Notes under the pieces: generated by a model
What the model saw: only the letters and a program-made list of their open reading frames with translations
Told to the model about the DNA's origin: nothing
Databases searched by the model: none
Position numbers and translations under genes: made by a program
In this document: positions 16,947 through 23,735 of the stretch, piece after piece
Numbering within the stretch: the stretch's first letter is position 1
Layout: the number at the start of each line of letters is the position of its first letter
From: Vulcaniibacterium tengchongense
GTDB lineage: Bacteria > Pseudomonadota > Gammaproteobacteria > Xanthomonadales > Xanthomonadaceae
NCBI RefSeq assembly: GCF_003814555.1
Contig: NZ_RKQN01000001.1
Location: 844,562-908,561, forward strand
DNA: 64,000 bases
Direction: 5' to 3'

Positions 16947-18326
16947 TCAGCGCAGGCCGATACGTTCGACCAGCCGGCCCCAGCGGCCGCGGTGGTAGGC
17001 GAGCGCGTGGTAGGCGGCGAGCGCGAGGCGCGCCCAGCGCAGATACAGCCACGGCGCCCCGAACCGGCGCGCCAACCGGAACATGCGGTGGCTCCAGCGC
17101 GAGATCGACCGGCGCATGCGGTAGATCAGCCGCCGCCGCGCGTTCGGGCGTTGCGCGTCGGGCGCGACCCGCTTGCGCGGCACGATGCCCGCGCGCCGGC
17201 GCGCGAGCCGGTAGGCCAGGCCCTCGCGCCGTTGGCGCAGGCCGGCCGCCTGGGTGCGGGCGACGAACGCGGCGTCGACCGGTGCCAGGGCGAGCCGGCC
17301 CTGCGCGACCGCCTCCTCCAGCAGGGCCGCCACCTCCGCCGAGCGCGCCACGACCACGTTGGTGCCTTGCCAATCGGACGCGTACGGCTCGACCCAGGCG
17401 TCGCCGAAGGACACGTCGGCGGTTTCGGCCATGACGTCGTCGCAGAAATTGCAGGCCGGGTCCATGAAGAAGCCCGCCCCCCAGTCGCCGTCGACCAGGT
17501 GCCACCAGTCCTGCTCGACGACGCGGCCGTCGCCCATGGCCAGGCGGGCGCGGTACCAGTTCGCCGGCCGTTGCGGCGCCTTGGTGCGGAACGCGACCGC
17601 GCGCACCTCGTCCGGCGCCACGCCCATCTGCCAGGCCAGGCTGTCGGCGAAGCGGGCGCTTTTCATGTGGCCGCAGAACAGGCCGAGGGTGTAGCGGATG
17701 CGCTCGCGCAGCAGCGGGTGCTCGCGGCGCAGCAGCTGCACCGCCTTGACGAAGCAAGGAATGCCGACCACCGCGTAACGGCCGGGCACCGCCAGGATCC
17801 CGGCGAGGACTTGCGACAGTTCGACCGGGTAGTAGCGCGACTGCGCGCCGGCGCGGATCTCGCCCTCGCTGCGCGAGAGCCGGTAACGGAACAGGCGGCC
17901 GTCCCGCCGCGGTTCGTCGCAGGCGGCCACGTGCGCCAGCGCGTCGATGCGGCCGCGCCGGAGCAGCTCGACCGCGAGCCAGCTGGCCAGGCCGCCGGAG
18001 CTGCCGCGGCTGCGGAAGTCCTGCTCGGCGACATGGCCGACGTAGGCGGCGCGGTAGCGGCCGGTGGCCGCATCGGCCTGCGGCGCGCCGGTGAAGAGCC
18101 GCGCCGCGAGCTCGTCCTCGTTCGCCGCATGCGGCGAGAACGGGCAGGTCCGGGCGAGGGCCGGCGAGCGTTCGCGATACCAGTCGCCCGGACCGCTCGG
18201 CCGCAGCAGGCCGTGGCCGTCGAAGGCCATGGCCGCGCCGCGCGCCGCGGCGTGCGCCGCGCAGCCGCCGCAGCCGATGCACAGGCCGGAGCGGACCATT
18301 TCGCGCGGGCTCAGCGCGGCGGTCAT
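16947..18326 (-). CDS. FrhB/FdhB-type iron-sulphur flavoprotein (coenzyme F420 hydrogenase beta-subunit family)
   Basis: The 459-residue protein starts with a ferredoxin-like motif CIGCGGC (Cys16, 19, 22) and a further Cys in RTCPFSP, then FrhB signatures SRGSSGGLASWLAVELL, GIPCFVKAVQLL, FCGHMK and CNFCDDVMAETADVSFGDAW. These Cys would bind Fe-S clusters next to a flavin. The family includes F420 enzymes but also many exopolysaccharide-cluster members in organisms without F420, which is the likely case. The ATG overlaps the stop codon of the pyruvyl-transferase gene (ATGA), so the two are translationally coupled. The last 120 residues are Arg-rich with no clear domain. Confidence 0.85.
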   Translation of the reverse strand: MTAALSPREMVRSGLCIGCGGCAAHAAARGAAMAFDGHGLLRPSGPGDWYRERSPALARTCPFSPHAANEDELAARLFTGAPQADAATGRYRAAYVGHVAEQDFRSRGSSGGLASWLAVELLRRGRIDALAHVAACDEPRRDGRLFRYRLSRSEGEIRAGAQSRYYPVELSQVLAGILAVPGRYAVVGIPCFVKAVQLLRREHPLLRERIRYTLGLFCGHMKSARFADSLAWQMGVAPDEVRAVAFRTKAPQRPANWYRARLAMGDGRVVEQDWWHLVDGDWGAGFFMDPACNFCDDVMAETADVSFGDAWVEPYASDWQGTNVVVARSAEVAALLEEAVAQGRLALAPVDAAFVARTQAAGLRQRREGLAYRLARRRAGIVPRKRVAPDAQRPNARRRLIYRMRRSISRWSHRMFRLARRFGAPWLYLRWARLALAAYHALAYHRGRWGRLVERIGLR

Positions 18327-19396
18327 GCGCTCATGCGCCGCGCCGCCAGGGCGCGGTCGAGGTGGCGATCGGACGCATGGCGCAACGTCTCGATCCGGGC
18401 GGGGACCGCGTCGTCGAGCGGCTCGCCCAAGGCCGCCGCGTAGGCGGACGCCGGCGCGTCTTCGCCGAGCAGATGCCGCTGCGCGCCGACCGTGTCCATC
18501 AGGCAGCGCAGCTTGTTGCCGCGGTACCAGGAGCTTTCGCAGGCGAACGGCTTGCGGTGCCGCAGCGCGAACACGCAGCCATGGAAGAAGTTGGTCGCCA
18601 CCGCCTGCGCATGGGCGATCGCGTGGGCGAACTCGTGCGGGCCGGCCTCGAGCCATTGCCGGTCGGCCCAGTCGTTGCGGTAGCCGACGCTGAGCAGCAG
18701 CAGGCCACGGCGGCGCGCCCAGCGCTTCGCGTTCGCGGCGAAACCGTCCGAGAAGCCATGGCCATAGACGACCGCGTACGGCCGCCCCGGCAGTTCGCCG
18801 TCCGCCGCGCCGGGCTCGGGCGGGAACTGCAGGCACGGGTCCAGCACGAGTTCCGGCTCGCGGCCGATCGCCTCCGCCACCACGGCCTGCGAGGTCTGGT
18901 CGCGCACCGAAATCGCTTCGAACGCGCGCAACTTCTGCGCCCAGTGCGGCGCCAGCCCGGCGCGCGGGTCGAGACTGCCGAAGCTGGCCGCGTGCGCCAG
19001 CAGGCGCGGCGTGCGCAGGCCTTCGCCGTAGAACAGCGGATAGCCGCCGTACCAGGGGTGCGACAGGTTCCAGACCTCATCGCTGCCGACCACCACGGCG
19101 TCGCAGCGCGGCATCCGTGCGGGCCGCTCGAGCGGAAACCGGGGCGACAGCGGCAGCGATTCGAACGCGCGGAAGAAGCGGCGGATCTTGGTGCGGTAGC
19201 GGGCGCGGTCCGGCGCCGGCGCCGGCAGGGTGGGCCGCAGCGCGCAGCGCCATTCGGCGATGTCCACCCGGCGCGAGGCGTGGTCGAGCAGGAAGGCGTC
19301 GTGGCCGCGGCTGCGCAGCCCCTCGGCCAGGCAGCGCGCTTGCCAGTAGCTGCCGTAGTTGATGCAGCGATGGAAGGTCAGGATGCCGATCTTCAC
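18323..19396 (-). CDS. Polysaccharide pyruvyl transferase family protein
   Basis: The 357-residue product has the family's N-terminal VKIGILTFHRCINYGSYWQA, the GSDEVWNLS motif, and the C-terminal ATNFFHGCVFALRHRKPF. These enzymes (CsaB/WcaK-like) transfer pyruvate from phosphoenolpyruvate as a ketal onto sugars, giving a negative charge to surface polysaccharide. The GTG at 19396 is preferred because GAGG lies about eight bases upstream; a longer frame from 19453 lacks such a signal. It is coupled to the FrhB-like gene. The same pairing is known from exopolysaccharide loci, so the two probably modify one glycan together. Confidence 0.87.
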   Translation of the reverse strand: MKIGILTFHRCINYGSYWQARCLAEGLRSRGHDAFLLDHASRRVDIAEWRCALRPTLPAPAPDRARYRTKIRRFFRAFESLPLSPRFPLERPARMPRCDAVVVGSDEVWNLSHPWYGGYPLFYGEGLRTPRLLAHAASFGSLDPRAGLAPHWAQKLRAFEAISVRDQTSQAVVAEAIGREPELVLDPCLQFPPEPGAADGELPGRPYAVVYGHGFSDGFAANAKRWARRRGLLLLSVGYRNDWADRQWLEAGPHEFAHAIAHAQAVATNFFHGCVFALRHRKPFACESSWYRGNKLRCLMDTVGAQRHLLGEDAPASAYAAALGEPLDDAVPARIETLRHASDRHLDRALAARRMSA

Positions 19397-19488
19397 CAGC
19401 GGGCCTCGGTCTTGATGTCTCGTGCACCGGACGATGCGCAACATCCGTGCCACGCGTTCGACACCTCGCGCGCCGCCACCGAGTTCCG

Positions 19489-20091
19489 ATGACGAGAGTC
19501 CTGCTGATCCGCCACGCGACGACCGAAGCCACCGGCACGCACCTCGCCGGGCGCGCGGCGGGCATCGGCCTGGACGGGCAGGGGCGGAGGCAGGCCCAGG
19601 CCCTCGCCGGGCGGCTCGCGGGCCTGCCGATCGCGGCGATCTACAGCAGCCCGCTGCAGCGGACGCTCGAAACCGCCGAGCCGATTGCGAGGCTACTCGG
19701 GCGCGAGACGATCCCTTGTGAAGACTTCCTGGAAATCGAGTTCGGCGAATGGACCGGCCGCGCCATCGCCGGCCTCGAGGACGATGCCGCGTTCCGCCGT
19801 TTCAACGCCGTGCGCAGCCGGGCCCCGGCGGCGGGCGGCGAATACATGCTGCAGGCGCAGGCGCGCATGGTGCTGGGCCTGGAAGCGTTGCGCCTGCGGC
19901 ATCCGCGGCAGACGGTGGTCGTGGTCGGCCACGGCGACCCGATCAAGGCCGCGGTCGCGTACTACGCCGGCATCCCGCTCGACCTGTTCCATCGCCTCGA
20001 GATCGACCCCGCCTCGGTCAGCGCGATCGAACTCGGCGACGACGCCGTGCGCATCCTCGCCGTCAACGACACCGGCGGTGCGTGGGCCTGA
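19489..20091 (+). CDS. Histidine phosphatase family protein
   Basis: The 200-residue product is a branch-1 histidine phosphatase. The catalytic RHATTE motif is at residues 8-13, the second half has YSSPLQRTLETA, the acid FLEIEFGEWTG, and the second histidine VVVVGHGDP. It resembles phosphoglycerate mutase-like and alpha-ribazole-phosphatase-like (CobC) members; no other cobalamin gene is near, so the substrate is open. It is divergent from the pyruvyl-transferase gene with 92 bp between. The ATG at 19489 is chosen because the family starts with MTxxLLIRH. Confidence 0.9.
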   Translation: MTRVLLIRHATTEATGTHLAGRAAGIGLDGQGRRQAQALAGRLAGLPIAAIYSSPLQRTLETAEPIARLLGRETIPCEDFLEIEFGEWTGRAIAGLEDDAAFRRFNAVRSRAPAAGGEYMLQAQARMVLGLEALRLRHPRQTVVVVGHGDPIKAAVAYYAGIPLDLFHRLEIDPASVSAIELGDDAVRILAVNDTGGAWA

Positions 20092-20146
20092 GGGGCTCCG
20101 GCCTCGATGCCGCCGCCCGACGCGGAAACCGCAACCGCCGCCAGCT

Positions 20147-20875
20147 TCAGCGTTGCGCCGAGACGAGCAGCAGCATCGGCCGCTCGAGCTCCTCGGCAAG
20201 CTCCGGCTGCCGCGCGATCTGTTCGGCGCTGGGCGCGAACTCGACGATCCGCCGGATCGCGAATCCCGCATCGATCAGGGTGTTGAGCGTCGTCGCCAGG
20301 GTGCGGTGATACTTGAGAACGCCCGGCACGAACCACTCGGTCCGGCGTTCGCCCTCGATCGCGTAGCGGCCGATCGGCCAGGTCCTGCGCCCGTCCTCGT
20401 CGCGCCAGCCCTGCGGATCGGCCGCGGCCATGTAGATCGGATGCTCGATCGAGAACACCAGGCGGCCGCCGGGCGCCAACGCCCGGTGCACCGCGCGTGC
20501 CAGCCGCGCGAAGTCCTCGACGTAGTGGAAGGCGAGGGCGCTGTGGGCGAGATCGAACGACGCCTGCGGCAGCTCGATCGTCTCGAGGTCCGCCAGCCGG
20601 TACTCGACGGCGGCGTCCGCGGTGTCCGCCCGGGCCCGCGCGAGCATGCGCTCGGACAGGTCCAGCCCCAACACGCGGGCCGCGCCGTGCGCCGCCGCCC
20701 AACGGCTGAACCAGCCGAAGCCGCAACCCAGGTCCACCACCCGTTGCCCTGCGGGATCGGGAAGCATCGCCCGCAAGGCGGGCCATTCGGGCGCGCCGGC
20801 GAGCCCGTGGCGCTGCCGCGGCAGCCGGCTGTAGCCGGCGAGGAATTGAGGGTCGTCGTAGATGTTCTGCGCCAT
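20147..20875 (-). CDS. Class I SAM-dependent methyltransferase
   Basis: The 242-residue product has the SAM-binding motif VVDLGCGFGWFSRWAA near residue 46-61, acidic loop LGLDLSERML, and motif LAFHYVEDFARL then RALAPGGRLVFSIEHP. The C-terminal half (GRYAIEGERRTEWFVPGV, KYHRTLATTLN) matches a common group of small-molecule methyltransferases. Substrate unknown. AGGA precedes the ATG at 20875; an ATG five codons upstream is possible. It is convergent with the phosphatase gene and divergent from the DUF1080 gene. Confidence 0.9.
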   Translation of the reverse strand: MAQNIYDDPQFLAGYSRLPRQRHGLAGAPEWPALRAMLPDPAGQRVVDLGCGFGWFSRWAAAHGAARVLGLDLSERMLARARADTADAAVEYRLADLETIELPQASFDLAHSALAFHYVEDFARLARAVHRALAPGGRLVFSIEHPIYMAAADPQGWRDEDGRRTWPIGRYAIEGERRTEWFVPGVLKYHRTLATTLNTLIDAGFAIRRIVEFAPSAEQIARQPELAEELERPMLLLVSAQR

Positions 20876-20975
20876 GCCGTCCTGCTCCATCGGCCGGCGC
20901 GCGCGCTGCGTCGCCGGGCGTCGTGCGGAGGATGGCACGATAGCAGCCGCATGCCCCCGACCAGGAGACGCCACC

Positions 20976-21683
20976 GTGGAACCCGCCCACCCCATGCGCC
21001 GTGGACGGCGCGGGCTGCGCGCGTGCGCAGCGCTGCTTTGCCTGTCGCTCCTCCAGACCGCGGGTCTGGCCGCCATGCCTCCGAACGACCCGAAACCCGA
21101 TGAGGCCGCCGCCGCGGAAGCCGGCTGGCGCCCGCTGTTCGACGGCGTCAGCCTCGACGGCTGGCGCGCCAACGAGAATCCGCGGAGCTTCGTGGTGCGC
21201 GACGGCCGCATCGTCGTCCATGGGCCGCGCGCGCACCTGTTCTACGTCGGACCGGTCGCGGAGCACGCGTTCGGCGACTTCGAGCTGCAGCTGGAGGTCA
21301 TGACCCGGCCGGGCGCGAATTCCGGCGTGTACTTCCACACCGCATGGCAGGACGAGGGCTGGCCCGCGCGCGGCTACGAGGTGCAGGTCAACAACTCCGC
21401 CTCCGACCCGAAGCGGACCGGCAGCCTGTACGGCGTGCGCGACGTGTTCGAGGCGCCGGCGCGCGACGACGCCTGGTTCACCCTGACCGTCCGCGTCGAG
21501 GGACGGCGCATCCGCACCTACGTGGACGGCCGCCTGCTGGTCGACTACACCGAGGAGGCGGATCCGCGACGCCCGCCCGAGTTCGCCCAGCGCCTGCTCG
21601 GCGCCGGCACCTTCGCCCTGCAGGCGCACGACCCGGAAAGCGAAGTGCACTACCGCGACATCCGGGTGCGGGTGCTGCGATGA
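20976..21683 (+). CDS. Exported DUF1080 (3-keto-disaccharide hydrolase-like) protein
   Basis: The 235-residue product has a signal peptide (RACAALLCLSLLQTAGLAA) followed by a DUF1080 jelly-roll domain: GWRPLFDGVSLDGWRAN, then FELQLEVMTRPGANSGVYFH, and VRVEGRRIRTYVDGRLLVDY. Such domains are concanavalin-like folds related to glycan-binding or 3-keto-glycoside hydrolysing enzymes, usually periplasmic. AGGAG lies seven bases before a GTG at 20976, which is taken as start; an in-frame ATG at 20994 is the alternative. It stands alone; the gene partner that would suggest a substrate is absent. Confidence 0.85.
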   Translation: MEPAHPMRRGRRGLRACAALLCLSLLQTAGLAAMPPNDPKPDEAAAAEAGWRPLFDGVSLDGWRANENPRSFVVRDGRIVVHGPRAHLFYVGPVAEHAFGDFELQLEVMTRPGANSGVYFHTAWQDEGWPARGYEVQVNNSASDPKRTGSLYGVRDVFEAPARDDAWFTLTVRVEGRRIRTYVDGRLLVDYTEEADPRRPPEFAQRLLGAGTFALQAHDPESEVHYRDIRVRVLR

Positions 21684-22011
21684 CTCGCCCCAGGCCTCGC
21701 GTCCGTGCGCCGCGGAAAGGAGCGCGATCGGCTGCGCTTGCGCGCGCGAACCACGGCCCGCTCGACCTTGCGCTCCGCGTTGCGGTCGGTCCGGCCGCGC
21801 GAGCCGAGCTCGCCGGCCATCGGGCGATGGGTCTTCGGCGTCACGGCACCGCGTCGGGCCGCCGGCGCGATCGCCTCGCGTACGGCCGAGCGTCGCCCGT
21901 AGGCGAAGGTGCCGGCCGCGACGAAGAGCGAGCCCCTCGGATGCCGGATGGGCGGTTCGGGGTCGCCCGGCGGCAAAGACGGCAGGGCGGAGTGCGGTTT
22001 CGTTCCGCCAT
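21684..22011. other. Gap downstream of ssrA 3' end
   Basis: No supported gene lies between the DUF1080 gene and the ssrA terminator. A minus-strand open frame (21650-22102) runs through the tmRNA 3' end, which shows it is not a real gene as drawn. The flank of an ssrA 3' end is a common integration site for phages and islands, but I see no integrase, no second copy of the tmRNA 3' sequence and no change in composition, so the site looks empty. Confidence 0.4.
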
Positions 22012-22050
22012 GAAGAAGAAAGGCCGGGAGCCTGGCGGCTTCCGGCCTTT
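22012..22050 (-). terminator. Rho-independent terminator of ssrA
   Basis: On the minus strand a hairpin with AAAGGCCGG / CCGGCCTTT outer stem and AAGCC / GGCT inner stem is followed by a pyrimidine tract (TTTCTTCTTC). It begins 13 bases beyond the CCA end of tmRNA. Confidence 0.85.
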
Positions 22051-22062
22051 CGCTTCTCGAAG

Positions 22063-22416
22063 TGGTGGAGGTGGGCGGAATCGAACCGCCGTCCGAAGGC
22101 ACTCCATCCCCGGCACTACATGCTTAGCTCGCCGTTGGGTCTCGTCGTCGGACAGCACGGCGCGCAAAGCGCATCCGACGACCAGCCTGTTTTGGTTTGA
22201 CCGGGGGTTGACAGGCGGCGGCCCCCGGCGATTCCGTGATGATGACCCTACGCCGCGAGCACGGACACAAGCGGTTTCGGGGCTTAGGCCTTAGGCGGCC
22301 AGAGCGTAGTTGTCGTCGTTGGCAACTATGAGTTCGCAGCTGGATTTACGAGGAAAGCTACCCCCTCGGCATGCGCCAGGCGATTTCGCAACCCCCGTCG
22401 AAGCCAGTGCACCCCC
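22063..22416 (-). ncRNA. ssrA: Transfer-messenger RNA (tmRNA)
   Basis: The minus strand gives a 5' end GGGGGTGCACTGGCTTCGAC and a 3' end with the T-arm GGTTCGATTCC and terminal CACCTCCACCA; the first and last seven bases pair as an acceptor stem. The tag reading frame in between is GCC AAC GAC GAC AAC TAC GCT CTG GCC GCC TAA, encoding ANDDNYALAA. About 354 nt is normal. It rescues stalled ribosomes together with SmpB, whose gene is 5 kb away at 27361-27873. Confidence 0.97.
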
Positions 22417-22438
22417 GGGGACAGCTTTCGCGCTGACC

Positions 22439-22470
22439 CGGCCAGTATAGGGGCGGATCGCCCCGGAGCA
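22439..22470 (-). promoter_or_regulatory. Predicted sigma-70 promoter of ssrA
   Basis: Minus strand TTGCTC, 16-bp spacer, TATACT (the -10 reads as AGTATA on the plus strand at 22444-22449). The spacer contains a small palindrome GGGGCG/CGCCCC. Transcription would begin about 20-25 nt before the mature tmRNA 5' end, leaving a short leader for RNase P. Confidence 0.65.
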
Positions 22471-22547
22471 AGCCGCGGCGTCCGCGCCGCTGGCGCGGGT
22501 TCAGGCGGGCTTCGCAGGAGATCGTTCGCGCCCCCGCGGCGGAACCT

Positions 22548-22937
22548 TCAGCCCTCTTCCTCGAGCAACTGGATCAGCGCGCGGCGCTTCTTGCGCGGCA
22601 TCCTGCGGATCAGCCCCATCAGGCGCAGCTCGTCCTGGTCCTGGTAGGCGGGGCCGTTCTCGCGCACCTGCAGCTTGCCCGGCAACGGGCCGCGGCCGGT
22701 CGCGAGCCACTCGAAACTGACCTGCAGGTCCAAGGCCAGTTGCAGCATCCGCTCCAGCTCCGGCAGGGACAGGCCGCGCAGCCACTTGCGCGCGGTCTCC
22801 CGGCTGACGTCGTACTCGCGGGCGAGGCTGCCGGTGCGGGCGCGCCCTTGGGCGAAGCCGGAATAGTCGAGCGCCTGGTTCAGCCGGCGGGCGAAATCCC
22901 TGTGCGGTGCTTGGGCCATGGGAACGCGGCGGTCCAT
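22548..22937 (-). CDS. Cro/CI-like helix-turn-helix regulator
   Basis: The 129-residue protein has an XRE/lambda-repressor-like DNA-binding domain in its N-terminal half: FARRLNQALDYSGF, then the probable HTH LAREYDVSRETARKWLRG and LSLPELERMLQLALDLQ. The C-terminal part (QDELRLMGLIRRMPRKKRRALIQLLEEEG) resembles the tail of phage-type regulators. Start is uncertain: ATG at 22937 or 22919, neither with a ribosome binding site. It is divergent from a second small HTH gene with a palindromic operator between them. Confidence 0.75.
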   Translation of the reverse strand: MDRRVPMAQAPHRDFARRLNQALDYSGFAQGRARTGSLAREYDVSRETARKWLRGLSLPELERMLQLALDLQVSFEWLATGRGPLPGKLQVRENGPAYQDQDELRLMGLIRRMPRKKRRALIQLLEEEG

Positions 22938-22976
22938 GAGGAGCGGAAGGCGGCCGCGCGGGAGTCCGTTCGCGAT

Positions 22977-22993
22977 CGCAACTTATTGTTGCG
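22977..22993. promoter_or_regulatory. Palindromic operator in the divergent regulator pair
   Basis: CGCAAC-TTATT-GTTGCG is a perfect 6-bp inverted repeat with a 5-bp centre in the AT-richer part of the gap between the two HTH genes. Size and position fit a repressor dimer site controlling both directions. A weaker related site (CAATATCCGGTTG) lies near 23018-23030. Confidence 0.55.
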
Positions 22994-23046
22994 TACGCCG
23001 CGAGCGGAATAGGGCAATATCCGGTTGTTGACTCCGCCAATTTGCG

Positions 23047-23295
23047 ATGGCAGTTTGTGCCTGCATGAAGAGCGATAAGGACATCGACAATCCGATCGTG
23101 CGCTACGTCGCATGCTTCGGCTCGGTACGGGAGGCGGCGCAGGCCGCCGGGGTCAGCACCGAGATGCTGCGCAGGATGCGCAAGCGCGGCTACGTGTCCA
23201 CGCGCCAGCGCGCGTTGCAGATGGCGCAGGCCTGCCAGTTCCGGGTCAAGGCGACCGAGCTGATGGCGCTGACGCGCGCGGGGGCGGCGCCGTGA
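23047..23295 (+). CDS. YdaS/Cro-like small HTH protein
   Basis: The 82-residue protein is a single helix-turn-helix domain: IVRYVACFGSVREAAQAAGVS then TEMLRRMRKRGYVSTRQRALQMAQ and the tail CQFRVKATELM. This matches the YdaS/Cro-like family of phage antirepressors or antitoxins. The ATG at 23065 is an alternative start; neither has a ribosome binding site. It overlaps the next gene by GTGA, so the two are coupled. Confidence 0.7.
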   Translation: MAVCACMKSDKDIDNPIVRYVACFGSVREAAQAAGVSTEMLRRMRKRGYVSTRQRALQMAQACQFRVKATELMALTRAGAAP

Positions 23296-23681
23296 GAGCG
23301 GCGCCGGTGGCCGAGCCGATCGTGATCCGCATCGTCGAGCCGGCGGGCGCCGCGCACGCCTGGATCGCGCTGGCGCTGCTGGCGGCGGCGCTCGCTGCGC
23401 TCGCGGCCTGGTGGCTGGCGCGGCGGACCGGTGCGCGGCCGCGGCACGAGGACCGCGCCGCAGGCGAGGAGCGTAGCGGCCACGCGCTGTTGCGGCTCGC
23501 CCGCGAGATCGACGAGCACGCCGCCGAGCTGGAACGGGCCGGGGCGCCGTCGCGCCGGCACCGGTTGTGGGCGCGGCAATGCCGCGTGCTGGCCGCCGAG
23601 CGCCTGGAGCGGATCAACGCATTGATCCTGGAGGAGATGCGCGGCGCCGCGGCGCGCGGCCGCGGCGGGGGAGGGGCGTAG
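23292..23681 (+). CDS. Small single-span membrane protein of unknown function
   Basis: The 129-residue protein starts at a GTG overlapping the HTH gene's stop codon. Residues about 20-44 (AWIALALLAAALAALAAWWLA) form a single transmembrane helix followed by an Arg-rich stretch, so the C-terminal 85 residues are probably cytoplasmic. They are predicted helical (LLRLAREIDEHAAELERAGA, LWARQCRVLAAERLERINALI). No family recognised. Coupling to a phage-type regulator could mean a toxin or a remnant phage gene; that is inference. Confidence 0.6.
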   Translation: MRAAPVAEPIVIRIVEPAGAAHAWIALALLAAALAALAAWWLARRTGARPRHEDRAAGEERSGHALLRLAREIDEHAAELERAGAPSRRHRLWARQCRVLAAERLERINALILEEMRGAAARGRGGGGA

Positions 23682-23735
23682 CGGCTAGCCGCCAGGTCGC
23701 GCAGCGTCCCCGCGCCGGCTTGTATGCTTGCGCGG

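Noticed and set aside
16947..18326. Evidence for coenzyme F420 metabolism
   Set aside because: The FrhB family also occurs in polysaccharide loci of organisms without F420, and no F420 synthesis gene is seen.
21650..22102. 150-residue minus-strand open frame at the ssrA 3' end
   Set aside because: It overlaps the tmRNA acceptor and T arm and its terminator, and matches no protein family that I recognise.
22012..22416. Prophage or island integrated at ssrA
   Set aside because: No integrase, no duplicate of the tmRNA 3' end and no compositional break beyond it; the HTH genes are on the other side.
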